Positions 46,724 to 56,812 of a DNA stretch of 64,000 bases are shown piece by piece (position 1 is the stretch's first letter; each line of letters begins with the position of its first letter). A program made the position numbers and the translations under genes. The stretch is from Myotis daubentonii (lineage: Eukaryota > Chordata > Mammalia > Chiroptera > Vespertilionidae): the NCBI RefSeq assembly GCF_963259705.1, contig NC_081842.1, positions 181,230,349 through 181,294,348 of the forward strand, read 5' to 3'. The notes beneath the pieces were generated by a model. That model worked only from the letters and a program-made list of their open reading frames with translations, made no database searches and had not been told where the DNA came from.

Positions 46724-47563
46724 TGCTGGGGTCCAACCCCAGCGGGTCCAGGGGTTCCCCAAAGGTGTGGACGGAGTCGGCGAAGAAGGAATGACATGGA
46801 GACAGCGTTCAGTTGATCAGCAGCCTAGCCAGGATCTCCAGCCAGGATCTCCAGCCAAGTTTTGGTCTCGATCTCCAGTGAGGTTCTGCTTCGGATCTCC
46901 AGCCAGGTTCTGTGGCCAGGTACTCCAGTCAGGTTCAGTCACCAGGTTCTAGTCAGGTTCTCTTGCCAATTTCTGTAGTCAGGTTCAGTCCAGGATCCCT
47001 GCCATGCTCTCTCGCCAGGCTCCGCCTCCAGGCTCCGAGGCCAGTCCCTGTCCAGGATCCTCTGGCATGCTCTCGCCAGCGAAGTTCTTCTGTCTCCAGG
47101 CTCCCTGTAGGTTCTGTCTTCTGAATTCTGTCTCATGAGTTCTGTCTCTCTCTGTCTGGTTACATCTGTATTTATACCAGTTGATTCAATCCTATCAATC
47201 TCTATTACAAAGGTTAGGGCGTTTCTTATCTCCATTCCAGGGAGTAAAGATTATGTAGCTTAAGCATGATTGTTAGTAGTTAAAGGGATTAATTACCCGC
47301 CTGGCACTTAGTTGAGGGGTTTTATTCCCTCCCTAACTTCAGGGGAAAATCCCTACCTGGGGATTCAACCTTTCTCAGAGAGGTGACCTTGGTTAAAACA
47401 CAGCGCCAAGAAGGTGAGCAAACATATTAAGAGCCGTATGCCATATATGCCAGGTCCCTTGAAACAGCAAGGATGGACCGACTCCCGGCATAATACATTT
47501 TTATAGACTTCTGCCTTGATATCACATTGTTTCATTATAAGCTGTTTACACACATTTCCCCCA
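46724..47563 (-). mobile_element. Class II ERV solo LTR
   Basis: LTR of about 840 bp on the minus strand with TG...CA ends. On the minus strand it ends CGACTCCGTCCACACC, CTTTGGGGAACCCCTGG, ACCCGCTGGGGTTGGACCCC and AGCA, a betaretrovirus-like U5 pattern. A TATA motif (TATAAATAC) is at 47168-47176 on the minus strand. Between TATA and the end, 46829-47100 holds degenerate repeats of CCAGGATCTCCAG and CAGGTTCT; two copies of the former are exact and adjacent (46829-46854). No gag, pol or env and no second LTR lie near, so it is solo. No clear 6-bp duplication (TAATAC and CTAGAC flank it). Confidence 0.78.
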
Positions 47564-47644
47564 CTAGACCAACTTCCTTAATAGCAGGGAATATGTCTTA
47601 TTCATATTTATTCATTCATTCAATCATCCAAAATGGCATTTATA

Positions 47645-47830
47645 ATAGCTAATACACATTGACCACTTACTATGTACCAGGAATAGTACTGAGGGATTTT
47701 CACCTGTATTAAGTTAATTAACCGTTAGGTACTATTATTAACCCCATATTACAGATAAGGAAAGTGAGGCTACAAGAGATGAAGTAACTTTCACAGTCAC
47801 ACAACTATGTGTTGTGTTAGTCCCTGGAGA
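47645..47830 (-). repeat. MIR SINE, antisense
   Basis: 'accacttactatgtaccagg', 'ggtactattattaaccccat', 'attacagataaggaaagtga' and 'cagtcacacaactatgtg' give the antisense MIR order. Confidence 0.75.
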
Positions 47831-48344
47831 CTCGAAGATAGAAGCAAGTTCCTGAACTCAAGGACCTTGCATTCCAACAGGCAAATAAACCAAAGCAAAC
47901 ATCACAGCACGATGGAGAGATTGTCAAATGAGCCATAGGGAGAGGCACAAAGCCCAGTGTCTGGAAGAAAAGAAACCTAGAGAAGGTGATGTCTGGTAGA
48001 GACTCCATGAGAGTGGTCAGATAGGCCAATAGAGCAAGGATCCCAAAGGGGAACCCAAAAATGTGAGGACTACGAATGTGCAGCATTAAAAGTTATTACT
48101 CAAATACAATTCCCCAATAAGGAAGTTGAATCCAATATAACTTACCAATAGGGAAACTGAAAAGATGCCTTCCTGAAGTCCCAGAACTTGATTCTAATGG
48201 GAACTGGGGTGAATAAACAGATGGGGGATAGCCTACAACTTGGGTGTCAGTCCTCCTCAACCACATGAGTGTCCCGGCTGACTTTCCCAGATATTGTTCC
48301 CCAGGCACGGAGAAATGGGAGAACCAAGCCCTTCCTTAAAGCCA

Positions 48345-48530
48345 TACTTGTCATTAAGCATCTTTCCCTGATACTTCATTTAATCTCCTCTGGCCTGTAA
48401 GGTCAGTATTATTATCCCATTTCACAAGTGGGAAGACTGAGGCTCAGAGAGGTCAAAATGGGTATTAAGTAGCTAAGCTGGGAATTAAACTCAGATCTGT
48501 CTGACTGCAAATTCCAAATTCTTAGGAGAG
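48345..48530 (-). repeat. MIR SINE, antisense
   Basis: 'ggtcagtattattatcccat', 'tgggaagactgaggctcaga', 'gaggtcaaaatgggtattaa' and 'aaactcagatctgtctgact' give the antisense MIR order. Confidence 0.8.
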
Positions 48531-48949
48531 TACCACACGGCTCCTGGGATCTCAGTCTATGTTTGCTCAGCCCAGCCACTACTTAGCATCTGCTACGCCC
48601 AGGACTCCAAGGGGCCCTGAGATCGCCTGTCAGGTCTGCTACTGCACCTAGACGTCAATGTTTACTTGAAAGGATTTTCTCCCCTCTTCTGTGTGGTCTG
48701 AAGCAGCAAATCCAATGTCAATTTTGTTCATGCTCAATCTCAGTTTAGATAAACCAGTTAGCAGAGCATGTATGATAAAACTCCCTGCCAAGTTATAAAC
48801 TAAGTAGTCAAACAAACAAACACAAAATCAAATGAAGATCTAATTACCTTGGTCCAATTACTCTGTTCCCTTCCAGCTAGTCTAGGATAATCTATAACAA
48901 ACACCAGGGAAGCAAAATAAACCACCTGGTTTCAAGTCTTTTTTTTTTA

Positions 48950-49110
48950 ATTTCCCCTCCTTAGTGTTTCTCATCTTTCCTTCTTTCTTTCTCTCTCTAG
49001 TTTTTCCCTCTTTTTTATTTCTCTCCTTTTTTCCTTTCTCTTTATCCTTCTTTCATTATTTTATTTTGCTCTTTCCTTCCCTAACTTGTTTCTTTGCTTT
49101 TTTCTATTTT
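48950..49110. repeat. Pyrimidine-rich tract
   Basis: T/C-rich run with TTTC, CTTT and TCTC units, imperfect. Gives a Phe/Leu/Ser-rich spurious frame. Confidence 0.85.
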
Positions 49111-49689
49111 CCCTCAGGGCTCAAGCAGAAAACCTTAGTCAGGGAGAGACTTAAGGCCTCTCATAAAAGCTGAATTCTGAAAGGGATCCATCAGTTTTTC
49201 CCTCCTGACACAAATAACCTTGAACTAAAACCACCTCCACACCTTTAGCCATGAAATCAGATATGGGATATCCATGGGACAGTGGACCTGAATGCGTCTC
49301 CTGCCCTCTCAAACTGTCTGACCCAAACCAAGGTTGGGGACCACTGCTTGTTGAAATGCCAAGAGGAGGGAGGCCAGGGGGCATGGAACCGCCTGGCAGG
49401 CACAGTGGGCACAAACCTAAATCCTTCCTTTCATTTCTCAGTCCAAGCCCCAGTTGAAAGAAATCCATTGCAGGCAGAGAGAAGAAAATGACAAGTGAGC
49501 CAAACTTGAGCTTTTTAATAATGTGAAAATTGAAGCAATTGAGGAAGGGTTATTAATAAATATACAGTTCATGTTATGAAAGCATGGAAATTTTTCCTTT
49601 GTAATGTACCAGGGCCATAAAGGTGGAAATGTTGATTCATTAAAAATGAACCTCTGTCTTTAACTTTCTGTAACTGAGGGAAAATGTGC

Positions 49690-49805
49690 TTAGTGAGTGG
49701 AGCATGAGCCCAGAGTCAAACTCAATGCACCACATATGAGTGTGTGACCTTGGGCAGGTCACTTACCTTCTTACAGCTACCCTCCCCCCATCTCTTCGCC
49801 TATAA
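49690..49805 (+). repeat. MIR SINE fragment
   Basis: 'tgagcccagagtcaaactc', 'gagtgtgtgaccttgggcag' and 'gtcacttaccttcttacagc' are the sense MIR head-core junction. Confidence 0.75.
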
Positions 49806-49827
49806 ACTAGGGCAAATAAGTAAGCAA

Positions 49828-50284
49828 ACAAGCCACTCTGGAAAACAGTTTATCATTTTAAATAGATTTAATCACATATTTAACTTGTGACTCACCAGTC
49901 CCAGTGCTGGATATTTAGTCTACAGAAATGAAGGTTTATGTTCATGCAAATACCTGTACACAAATGTGTACAGTAGGTCTTTCATCATCACCAAAAAGTG
50001 GAAACAACCTGAATGTCCTTCAATGGCTGAATGGATAAACAAACTGGGGTATATCCATAACATGCAATACTACTCGAAAATAAAAGGAATTCAACAACTT
50101 GCATGAATTTCAAAGGCTAATTATGCTGAGTAAAAAAACTGGATCTCAAAAGGTTGCATGCTGTATGAGTCCATTTATCTGTCATTCTCCATTTACAAGA
50201 AGAGAACTATAGTGACAGAGAATATACAGTGGTTGCTATGGGTGAGGGATGCAGGGAAGATGTGACTATAAAGAGGCAGCATAA
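49828..50284 (+). mobile_element. Old L1M 3' end, left part
   Basis: 'gccactctggaaaacagttt', 'aagtggaaacaacctgaatg', 'caatggctgaatggataaac' and 'cagtggttgctatgggtgag' are L1M 3'-end blocks. Broken by a Ves SINE at 50285. Confidence 0.85.
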
Positions 50285-50500
50285 CCAGGCCAGCATGGCT
50301 CAGTGGTTAAGCGTCGACCCATGAACCAGGAGATTATGGTTTGATTCCCAATCAGGGCACATGCGGGGATTTCAGGCTCAATTCCCAGTATGGGGTGTGC
50401 AGGAAGCAGCTGATTAAAGATTCTCTCTCATCATTGATGTTTCTATCTCTCTATCTCTCTCCCTTCTTCTATCTGAAATCAATAAAACATATTTTTTGAA
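50285..50500 (+). repeat. Ves SINE with 15-bp target duplication
   Basis: 'ccaggccagcatggctcagt', 'tggtttgattcccaatcagg', 'gcaggaagcagctgattaaa' and tail 'tgaaatcaataaaacatat'. Perfect 15-bp duplication AAAGAGGCAGCATAA at 50270-50284 and 50501-50515. Confidence 0.97.
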
Positions 50501-50515
50501 AAAGAGGCAGCATAA

Positions 50516-50563
50516 GGGAGTTTCACGGGGCAATAGAACTGTTCTGTATCCTGATTGTGGTGA
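50516..50563 (+). mobile_element. Old L1M 3' end, middle part
   Basis: 'acggggcaatagaactgttc' and 'tgtatcctgattgtggtg' continue the L1M 3' UTR up to the Helitron boundary. Confidence 0.8.
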
Positions 50564-50786
50564 TCTATATATATAAAAGCCAAGTGACCAGAACTACTGA
50601 AACAACCAGAATGATGGGTCACTATGACGTGCACTGTGGTGGGCCAACCGGCCTGATGTGGGGGGGCAGGAGGGGCCGGCCAACGTCCCATGGACCTCCC
50701 CCCTCAGCCAGCCTGCTCCCATCAGCCCCAATCGGGGCAGGCCGCTGGACCCCAACCATGCATGAATTCGTGCACCAGGCCTCTAG
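50564..50786 (+). mobile_element. Short HeliBat Helitron
   Basis: About 223 bp. Starts TCTATATATATAAAAGCC after an A; ends ATGCATGAATTCGTGCACC then AGGCCTCTAG before a T. The TGCATGAATTCGTGCA stretch forms the terminal hairpin. GC-rich interior with no coding sequence. Inserted in the 3' UTR of an old L1M, which resumes at 'tacatagatctatacctgtg'. Confidence 0.95.
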
Positions 50787-50870
50787 TAATTACATAGATC
50801 TATACCTGTGTCAACCTTCTTAGAACTATAACCGAAAAAAGAAGATCGTTTACTTTGTCATTAAAAAAAT
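50787..50870 (+). mobile_element. Old L1M 3' end, right part
   Basis: 'tacatagatctatacctgtg' and 'cttcttagaactataaccg' match the L1M 3'-UTR segment that normally follows 'gattgtggtg'. Confidence 0.7.
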
Positions 50871-51449
50871 AAAATAGTAAATTGAGTGAGAGAATAATAC
50901 TGAATTTCTCTTATGTGTCCCTCACTTTTTGGTTCATAAGTACATTCACTGGATTCTCACAGCTCAGAAACCACAACTGACAGACACAAAATGACTTGCC
51001 TGCTAAATAAATGTTGATGTAGAGCTTGACTCCCATTCTTCCAATTTCAGATTCTGGATCCTTTTGGAACATCTCACTAAATGATACTTGAAGATCTTTT
51101 CTTTTCTAAAAGACTATATGAGTGTTTGCAATTATATATTCTTTATTATTTGTCTTACATATTTTTGCTTTTTGATTTTTTTCAAGTTCCTATGTCAACC
51201 AACTCATGCTCCTGGGAGTGTTTATATTTTCTTCAGGAAAAACAAAATAGGCCAATGATGACTCAGTAAAATGACACATTAATGGGAAAGTACTTTTTTG
51301 ACTGGCTCTTTAAGTTAATGATTAGAAAAAATAAACTGTTGTAAATTTTAAAGCATTCATTTATGTGTTTATTGATTCAACACATCTCTACTCAGCCATG
51401 TCATGGGGTGTGTTGTGACTTGGCACAAGCCATTTCTCCTGCTGTGAAA

Positions 51450-51720
51450 ACTTTCTGTACGTCTGCTTCTGGCTAACTCCTACACATCCTCGGATCTCAG
51501 CTGCAGCATCACTTTCTCCAGGGTGGCTTTTCCTGTCCTCCATGAGTTTGCCCGGGTGTTTTCTTGGTACCCCATAGCATCCTGCTCTAGGTTGATGCTA
51601 ATAACTGCATCATGGTGAGTGTCTCTCCCACTAAACTATGAGCACTAAAAAGGGAGGAACCAGGTCTGAATCATCTAGCACAGGCCTTAGCTCATTTAAG
51701 GGGCCTTCATTCATTCATTC
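51450..51720 (+). repeat. L2 LINE 3' region
   Basis: 'cggatctcagctgcagcatc', 'actttctccagggtggcttt', 'tcctgtcctccatgagtttg' and 'ctcccactaaactatgagca' follow the L2 3' consensus. Confidence 0.65.
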
Positions 51721-53995
51721 ACTCAACAGTTGTTTACAAGTTCTTTCTTTGTATCAGGCAATGTTCTGTTGCAGAAAAAAATACACAACCCATGTTACAT
51801 GGAGCTTATCTGAAGGTGAATGAGGCAATAAAAGTACAAACAGCATGTGTCACTTCTTGATATTGTTATAACCAATGAAGAAAAATGAAAGAGGACAGAG
51901 TATAATGGGTTACTAAGGAAGAAACACTGACGCAGTAAGCATTTCTTGAGAAACTATTACATCCCATTTATTTTTTCCTAATCTTCCATGGCCCTGGGTC
52001 TGGTAATTATGGGCCCATTAGTTAGTACTAGCACCTGGGCCCTGGGCCCCTTGGTGATAGGACTCCATCTGCCTGGCCTTGGGGTCCACCTCCCACTCCA
52101 TTGCCTCTGACAACCTGAGGAAATGTCTGTCGGGCAAAGGGTTCTGGGAATAATTTTGTTTTGGAATTTGAGTTGGTATTTAGATTTCAAACTAGTAACC
52201 TGCCAGTCTCTGGGCATTTGAGAAAACTTGGCTTTCTTTGACTCATAAAGTGCCCTTTATGCCTCAGAGGTGACATAAAATATCATTCCGTCTTTGCCCT
52301 GAAATACTCCTGACTGGTGCATGAAATGGGCCTTTATGGTACATCAAAGGCCCAGAACTGTATCCTTTCCTGGGCCTTTGATATTTTAATATTTGGCCAG
52401 TGGAAGTATTATCTCTTCAATCCACAGAGCACTTATTTATGTTGTTGGTTAGATCTTTGTTGTTGCTTCAATGGTGAGAGGGCTAAGCAAGGAGAAGGCG
52501 CCCAGCCTCCTGGCGACCCCAGATTTGGACATCCTCTAACTTTTATCTCCTAAAGAGAAGGAACTCAGTGTTTCAACTCCTTTGGCCCAGTTCTCCTAAG
52601 GGAAATGTCAGACACCACCCCCCGTGACATGTGCCTCTAATTTATGCTTTGCAGAAGCCAGCCAAGTTCCTTCAGTGGGCTCCCATGGGCTATCGGAGGC
52701 TGGAGGAATTATCGTTCAATTTAAAATAGGAGCCAAAACTTCATTGTTATTCAAAATACACCGCTCACATTTAACTGAGAAGTAACACTTAACTGAGTAG
52801 GTATTGCAAACCTACTATGTGTTTCCTTTTCAATTAGAAACTTGAGGACAATCTGAAATCCTTTACCCATTTATTTATGTATTTAAGAATTATTTATTGA
52901 AGTTCTATGTTGCACCAGGCACTGGGCTGGACACCAGAGATACTAATCGTAAAATAGTCTGCCTTCAAATCCCTTCAGTCTAGTTCCCCTCTCTCTTATC
53001 CTCATCTTAATTTTTTACCAGGTTCTGTGGATTCTGCCTCCCAAATAATTCTCAGATTCACTTCCCTCCCTCTATACCCTCTACCCCTCCCTTAGAACAG
53101 AATCTTGTCATCTCCCAACCAAATTAGTGCAACTGTCTCTTAAAAGAATGTGTGACTGCCTGCGTTACTCCCTATATTCTACCCAGGGTCCAGCCATAGC
53201 CTCAGTCCAAAACTCAAATGTGATTTCATCAGTGCTCTGTTCCAAACCTCGCAAGCTCAAATGCCTTCAAGGTCCAAAAATGAATGCAAAAATGAAGTAG
53301 CAGGGAAAGGTCAGATAGCAGAAAGGAGAATAGGAGAGTGCAGGCTCCATCTAAATTAAGGCCTCATGTCAATCAAGCAAAACACAACTTTGGGCTGAGC
53401 CCCAGGCCACCAGCCTGTGAGTTTTAACTCAGGTTCTGCCTCTGAGCCTTTCACTCAAGCCACCTCATGAACTGGCCCAGACCAAAATCTCTAGTCTCAT
53501 TTCTCAACCTGATTACTTCCCACCCCCACTTCTATTCTATGCTCTACCTATATTAAATTACCTACTGTAGTTTTCCAAAAACAATACATGTTCACACCTC
53601 CATGCATATGCTCATGGTATCACATTTCCCTGAAATTACCCCAATTCTTCATCGAGAGAGTTCTTTTTCATCTTTTGAAACTTATTCTCTGCTATTGCCA
53701 ACTCTGCAGGGCCCCCTGTGACTATCTCGAAAGAATTGATCGCTCCCTCTCTGCCTTACTTCTTTGCCTTGTGTACCTTGTTTCCTTGAATTTCTGTCAC
53801 TTTGTGCTTACTGATTAGTGGGTGGAGAAGACCAGCATGTTAATGGTGAGCTCTTTGTGGCCAGTGTTTGCTGGGTGACATTGGCAATCTTTATTGTCCT
53901 GCTGCCTTGTACCCAGCTAGCACTTCAGTGCAAGTGTGACAAACTAAATTATCAAATTCAATGCTACCTAATTGCACTTCTTAATTTTTACAAGA
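51721..53995. other. Non-coding stretch, no gene
   Basis: Probable L2 fragments at about 52985-53300 ('attctgcctcccaaataatt', 'catctcccaaccaaattagt') and 53460-53900. No exon-like frame with a recognisable domain. Confidence 0.4.
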
Positions 53996-53999
53996 AGTG

Positions 54000-54155
54000 G
54001 CTTGGGAACTGTATATTGTTATCACTCCCATCTTCTAAGTGAGGAAATCAAGGCTCCGAGAAACAATGCAGCAGCCTAAAGGCACACAGTGCAGCCAGGA
54101 TTTGGTCTCAGGTCTTCTCAGAAGCCAGCGCACTTCCAATAACCTCACCACTCTC
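54000..54155 (-). repeat. MIR SINE fragment, antisense
   Basis: 'aagtgaggaaatcaaggctc', 'taaaggcacacagtgcagcc' and 'ttccaataacctcaccac' give a diverged antisense MIR. Confidence 0.6.
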
Positions 54156-54255
54156 AAGTCCCACCAAGTCAAATGCCAACATACCAGTGGAGAGTTGCAG
54201 AAATAGCCATTCTGTCTAAAAATAGCCCAAATGGTGTTAAAGTCAATGGTGGTGT

Positions 54256-54278
54256 AAAAAAAAAAAAAAAAAAAAAAG
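54256..54278. repeat. Poly(A) run
   Basis: Twenty-odd A bases, not preceded by a recognisable retroelement 3' end. Confidence 0.95.
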
Positions 54279-54344
54279 GTGAAAAAGAAATGCACGAAAA
54301 GAGTCAGATACCTAAGGCAATGATGGCTCTTCTTATGCACACTC

Positions 54345-54515
54345 TAGTGCCATATCACAGACGGTCACTGTACAAAGAGACTGCATTATTACACTGGCGT
54401 CCTAGGTTCTGGCCTCATCCTGCTTCTAACTTGCTAAGTGACCTTGGGCAAGCTACTTGCCTACTTTGAGACTTCAGCGCTTCACCTTTCAATGTGGGGG
54501 CTGGACTCATTGGTC
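54345..54515 (+). repeat. MIR SINE
   Basis: 'cttctaacttgctaagtgac', 'cttgggcaagctacttgcct' and 'cactttgag'-like core 'ctttgagacttcagcgcttc' give a sense MIR. Confidence 0.75.
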
Positions 54516-56275
54516 ACTGAGACCCCATCCTGCTGTGTGTCTCTCTAATTTTATGTCACTAATGTCTGGAGAAGCGGTGGAAGTTCATTGTTCCCAGGTC
54601 CACCATTCCTGACTGAGCCCTACCCACCACCCTGCATCTGCTCTACCTTTCCCTTTGGAGATCCCAGAACCTGGGAGGCTGGGAAAAGGTGTGAAGGGAA
54701 GCAGCAGTGAACAAGAATGACCCAAATTCCTCACATCAAGTGAGCAGGTACCCAGGCTGAAAGGACTACTCACATGCATTGCCTCACACAGTGGGACGTC
54801 CTACTCTTTTGGAGGGCTTCCATTTCCCATCATTTTTTATCTTTAAAAGGAAGGGCTATAGAATTTTCTGACATTTAATGGGAGGACAATGTCAACTCTT
54901 CTTAAATGCATTTATCTTATATTCCTTCTTCCTTGAAGAAAAATCAAGATAAATTTTTAGTACACATTTTACTGACCATATTTATTTAGTAATAATGTAC
55001 TGAAGCTGCAATAATTTCCAGGGTTTCACAATGTTCTTTCTCCTCAAATTCATACCCCACACCGGATGCCAGAGACTGGAGATGGAGAGGTTGATGGAAA
55101 TTATTGTAGTAGATCAGACCGTCATCACCCCTGGCTTGGATTATGACAGTGATGAAGGAAATATGAGAGGGAAATGAATGAGTGGTAACTCAGAAGCAGA
55201 ATCCACAGGCCTTAGTTAACAATTGGGAGGTGAGACCAAGGAAATGCAGTCTAGCTTTACTCCTCAGTTCTGGTTTAGGTCTTGGGGTACATAGATGGTG
55301 ATGCCATTTTTTTGTGGAGAAGAGATATAGGAAGCACGTATATTTGGGGAGCAATGGTGATGAGTTCAATTTGGGGCATATTGAATTTAAAATGAGACAT
55401 CGAAATAATGGAATAGACTAAGTTTAACCACATTTTGGTAGACTGTATTATTGTCAAAATATCTACTGTTTCTCCCTATTGGGCCTGTCCTAGAGGAGAA
55501 TCATAATTTTTACCCCATTAACACTGGATTTGTCCATGTGACTCTCTTTGGCCAACAAAATGTGAAGGAAATAGTATGTGTTGTTTCTAAGCAAAAAGTT
55601 TAACAGCCAAACAGTGGTTTTGCCTCGGTTCTTTCCTCTCTGCTATGAGATGGGCATGACCCAGAGAGACATGATCCAGGAAACTGAACCAGGGTCAAAG
55701 ACCTGGAGCAGAGCCACCGCCCATCCAAGAGCCCAAGAAATAAGTCATTGTCATAGCAAGCCCTAGACGTTTGAGGGTTTGTCATTTCAGCAGCCAGGCT
55801 TAGCCAAGGCTGAGTGATACACCCACCATCTCATTTTATGGAAGAAGAAACAGAGACCAAAAAGGGGGGCGGATGGGAAAGAAATAGGAAAAGAAGTGAT
55901 CTCAAGGCTTTCACATTTTAATGAAGTATATTTTTTCATATCCATGCAGAAGTTCTCATATCAACAGTCTTTATGTGCCTCAAAATTAATACAGGAGAGT
56001 TGAGCACCTTGGTAGTATGGTCCAGTTTCTTTTTTTATATATGTAAGCAAAACGTTATTTTCTTTTTGTCTACAGAGGTTTCATCTGCAGCTTTTTTTTT
56101 TCTTTCAGTTTAAAGATTTCTGTTTAGCATCAAAGCCCATTAACATGAAATTTTTTTTCCTTCCAATTTTCCTCTCAGCTCCACAATACTGACTTTATAC
56201 ACAAAAATTTTCCTTGGAGTTAGGACCAGGTGCGGGAAATTTTAAGACAAAATGTCATTAAAAAAATATTTGTAT
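54516..56275. other. Non-coding stretch, no gene
   Basis: No repeat named and no exon seen. Several A- and T-runs between 55920 and 56160. Confidence 0.4.
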
Positions 56276-56279
56276 ACAG

Positions 56280-56470
56280 AAGGAAAGAGCACAGGACCAG
56301 GAGTTCAAAGGTCTGAGTTTTGCTCTCACCTGAGTTGCAAAGTGGCTGTATGACCTTGAGCAGTTCATTTCACTTCTCCAGGCCTTCGTCCCTTTATTGG
56401 TCATAGAGAAATAATATATGCCAGGCCTATTTCTGAGGCTCGTGTGAAGATAAAACATGAGTCTATTTGT
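56280..56470 (+). repeat. MIR SINE
   Basis: 'agcacaggaccaggagttca', 'gtggctgtatgaccttgagc' and 'tctccaggccttcgtccctt' give a sense MIR. The long minus-strand open frame across here (56258-56821) is a by-product of this and the GTG repeat. Confidence 0.65.
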
Positions 56471-56747
56471 AGATTTCCCTTGAAAAACTGAAGATTGAAA
56501 GAGTAGATGCGTGGGAGGTGGAGGACTCAGAGGATTAAGTATTGCCAAGCAAGCTTGGACACACAGCCTCTTGGCACCGACTAGAATCCCAGCTGCCTGT
56601 GAAAGCCTTTGCACCAGGCCAGGCCAGTAGGCAGAAGCTTGGATGGAGAAAAAAAAGAATTTTAAAAGTGCTTCTAGCATTTGAGTTTCACAAAGAGTAG
56701 GATTTCTGGCCCAGTTTTCCAGGGGGCAGAGTTCTTGGGGTCCATTC

Positions 56748-56812
56748 CACGTGGTGGTGGTGGTGGTGGTAGTGGTGGTAGTGGTAGTAATGGTGGTGGT
56801 GGTGGTGGTAAT
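56748..56812. repeat. (GTG)n imperfect microsatellite
   Basis: GTG/GTA units for about 65 bases. Encodes poly-Gly/Ser on plus and poly-Thr on minus, both spurious. Confidence 0.95.

Noticed and set aside
46724..47563. Full provirus
   Set aside because: No internal retroviral genes or second LTR nearby; solo LTR is the simpler reading.
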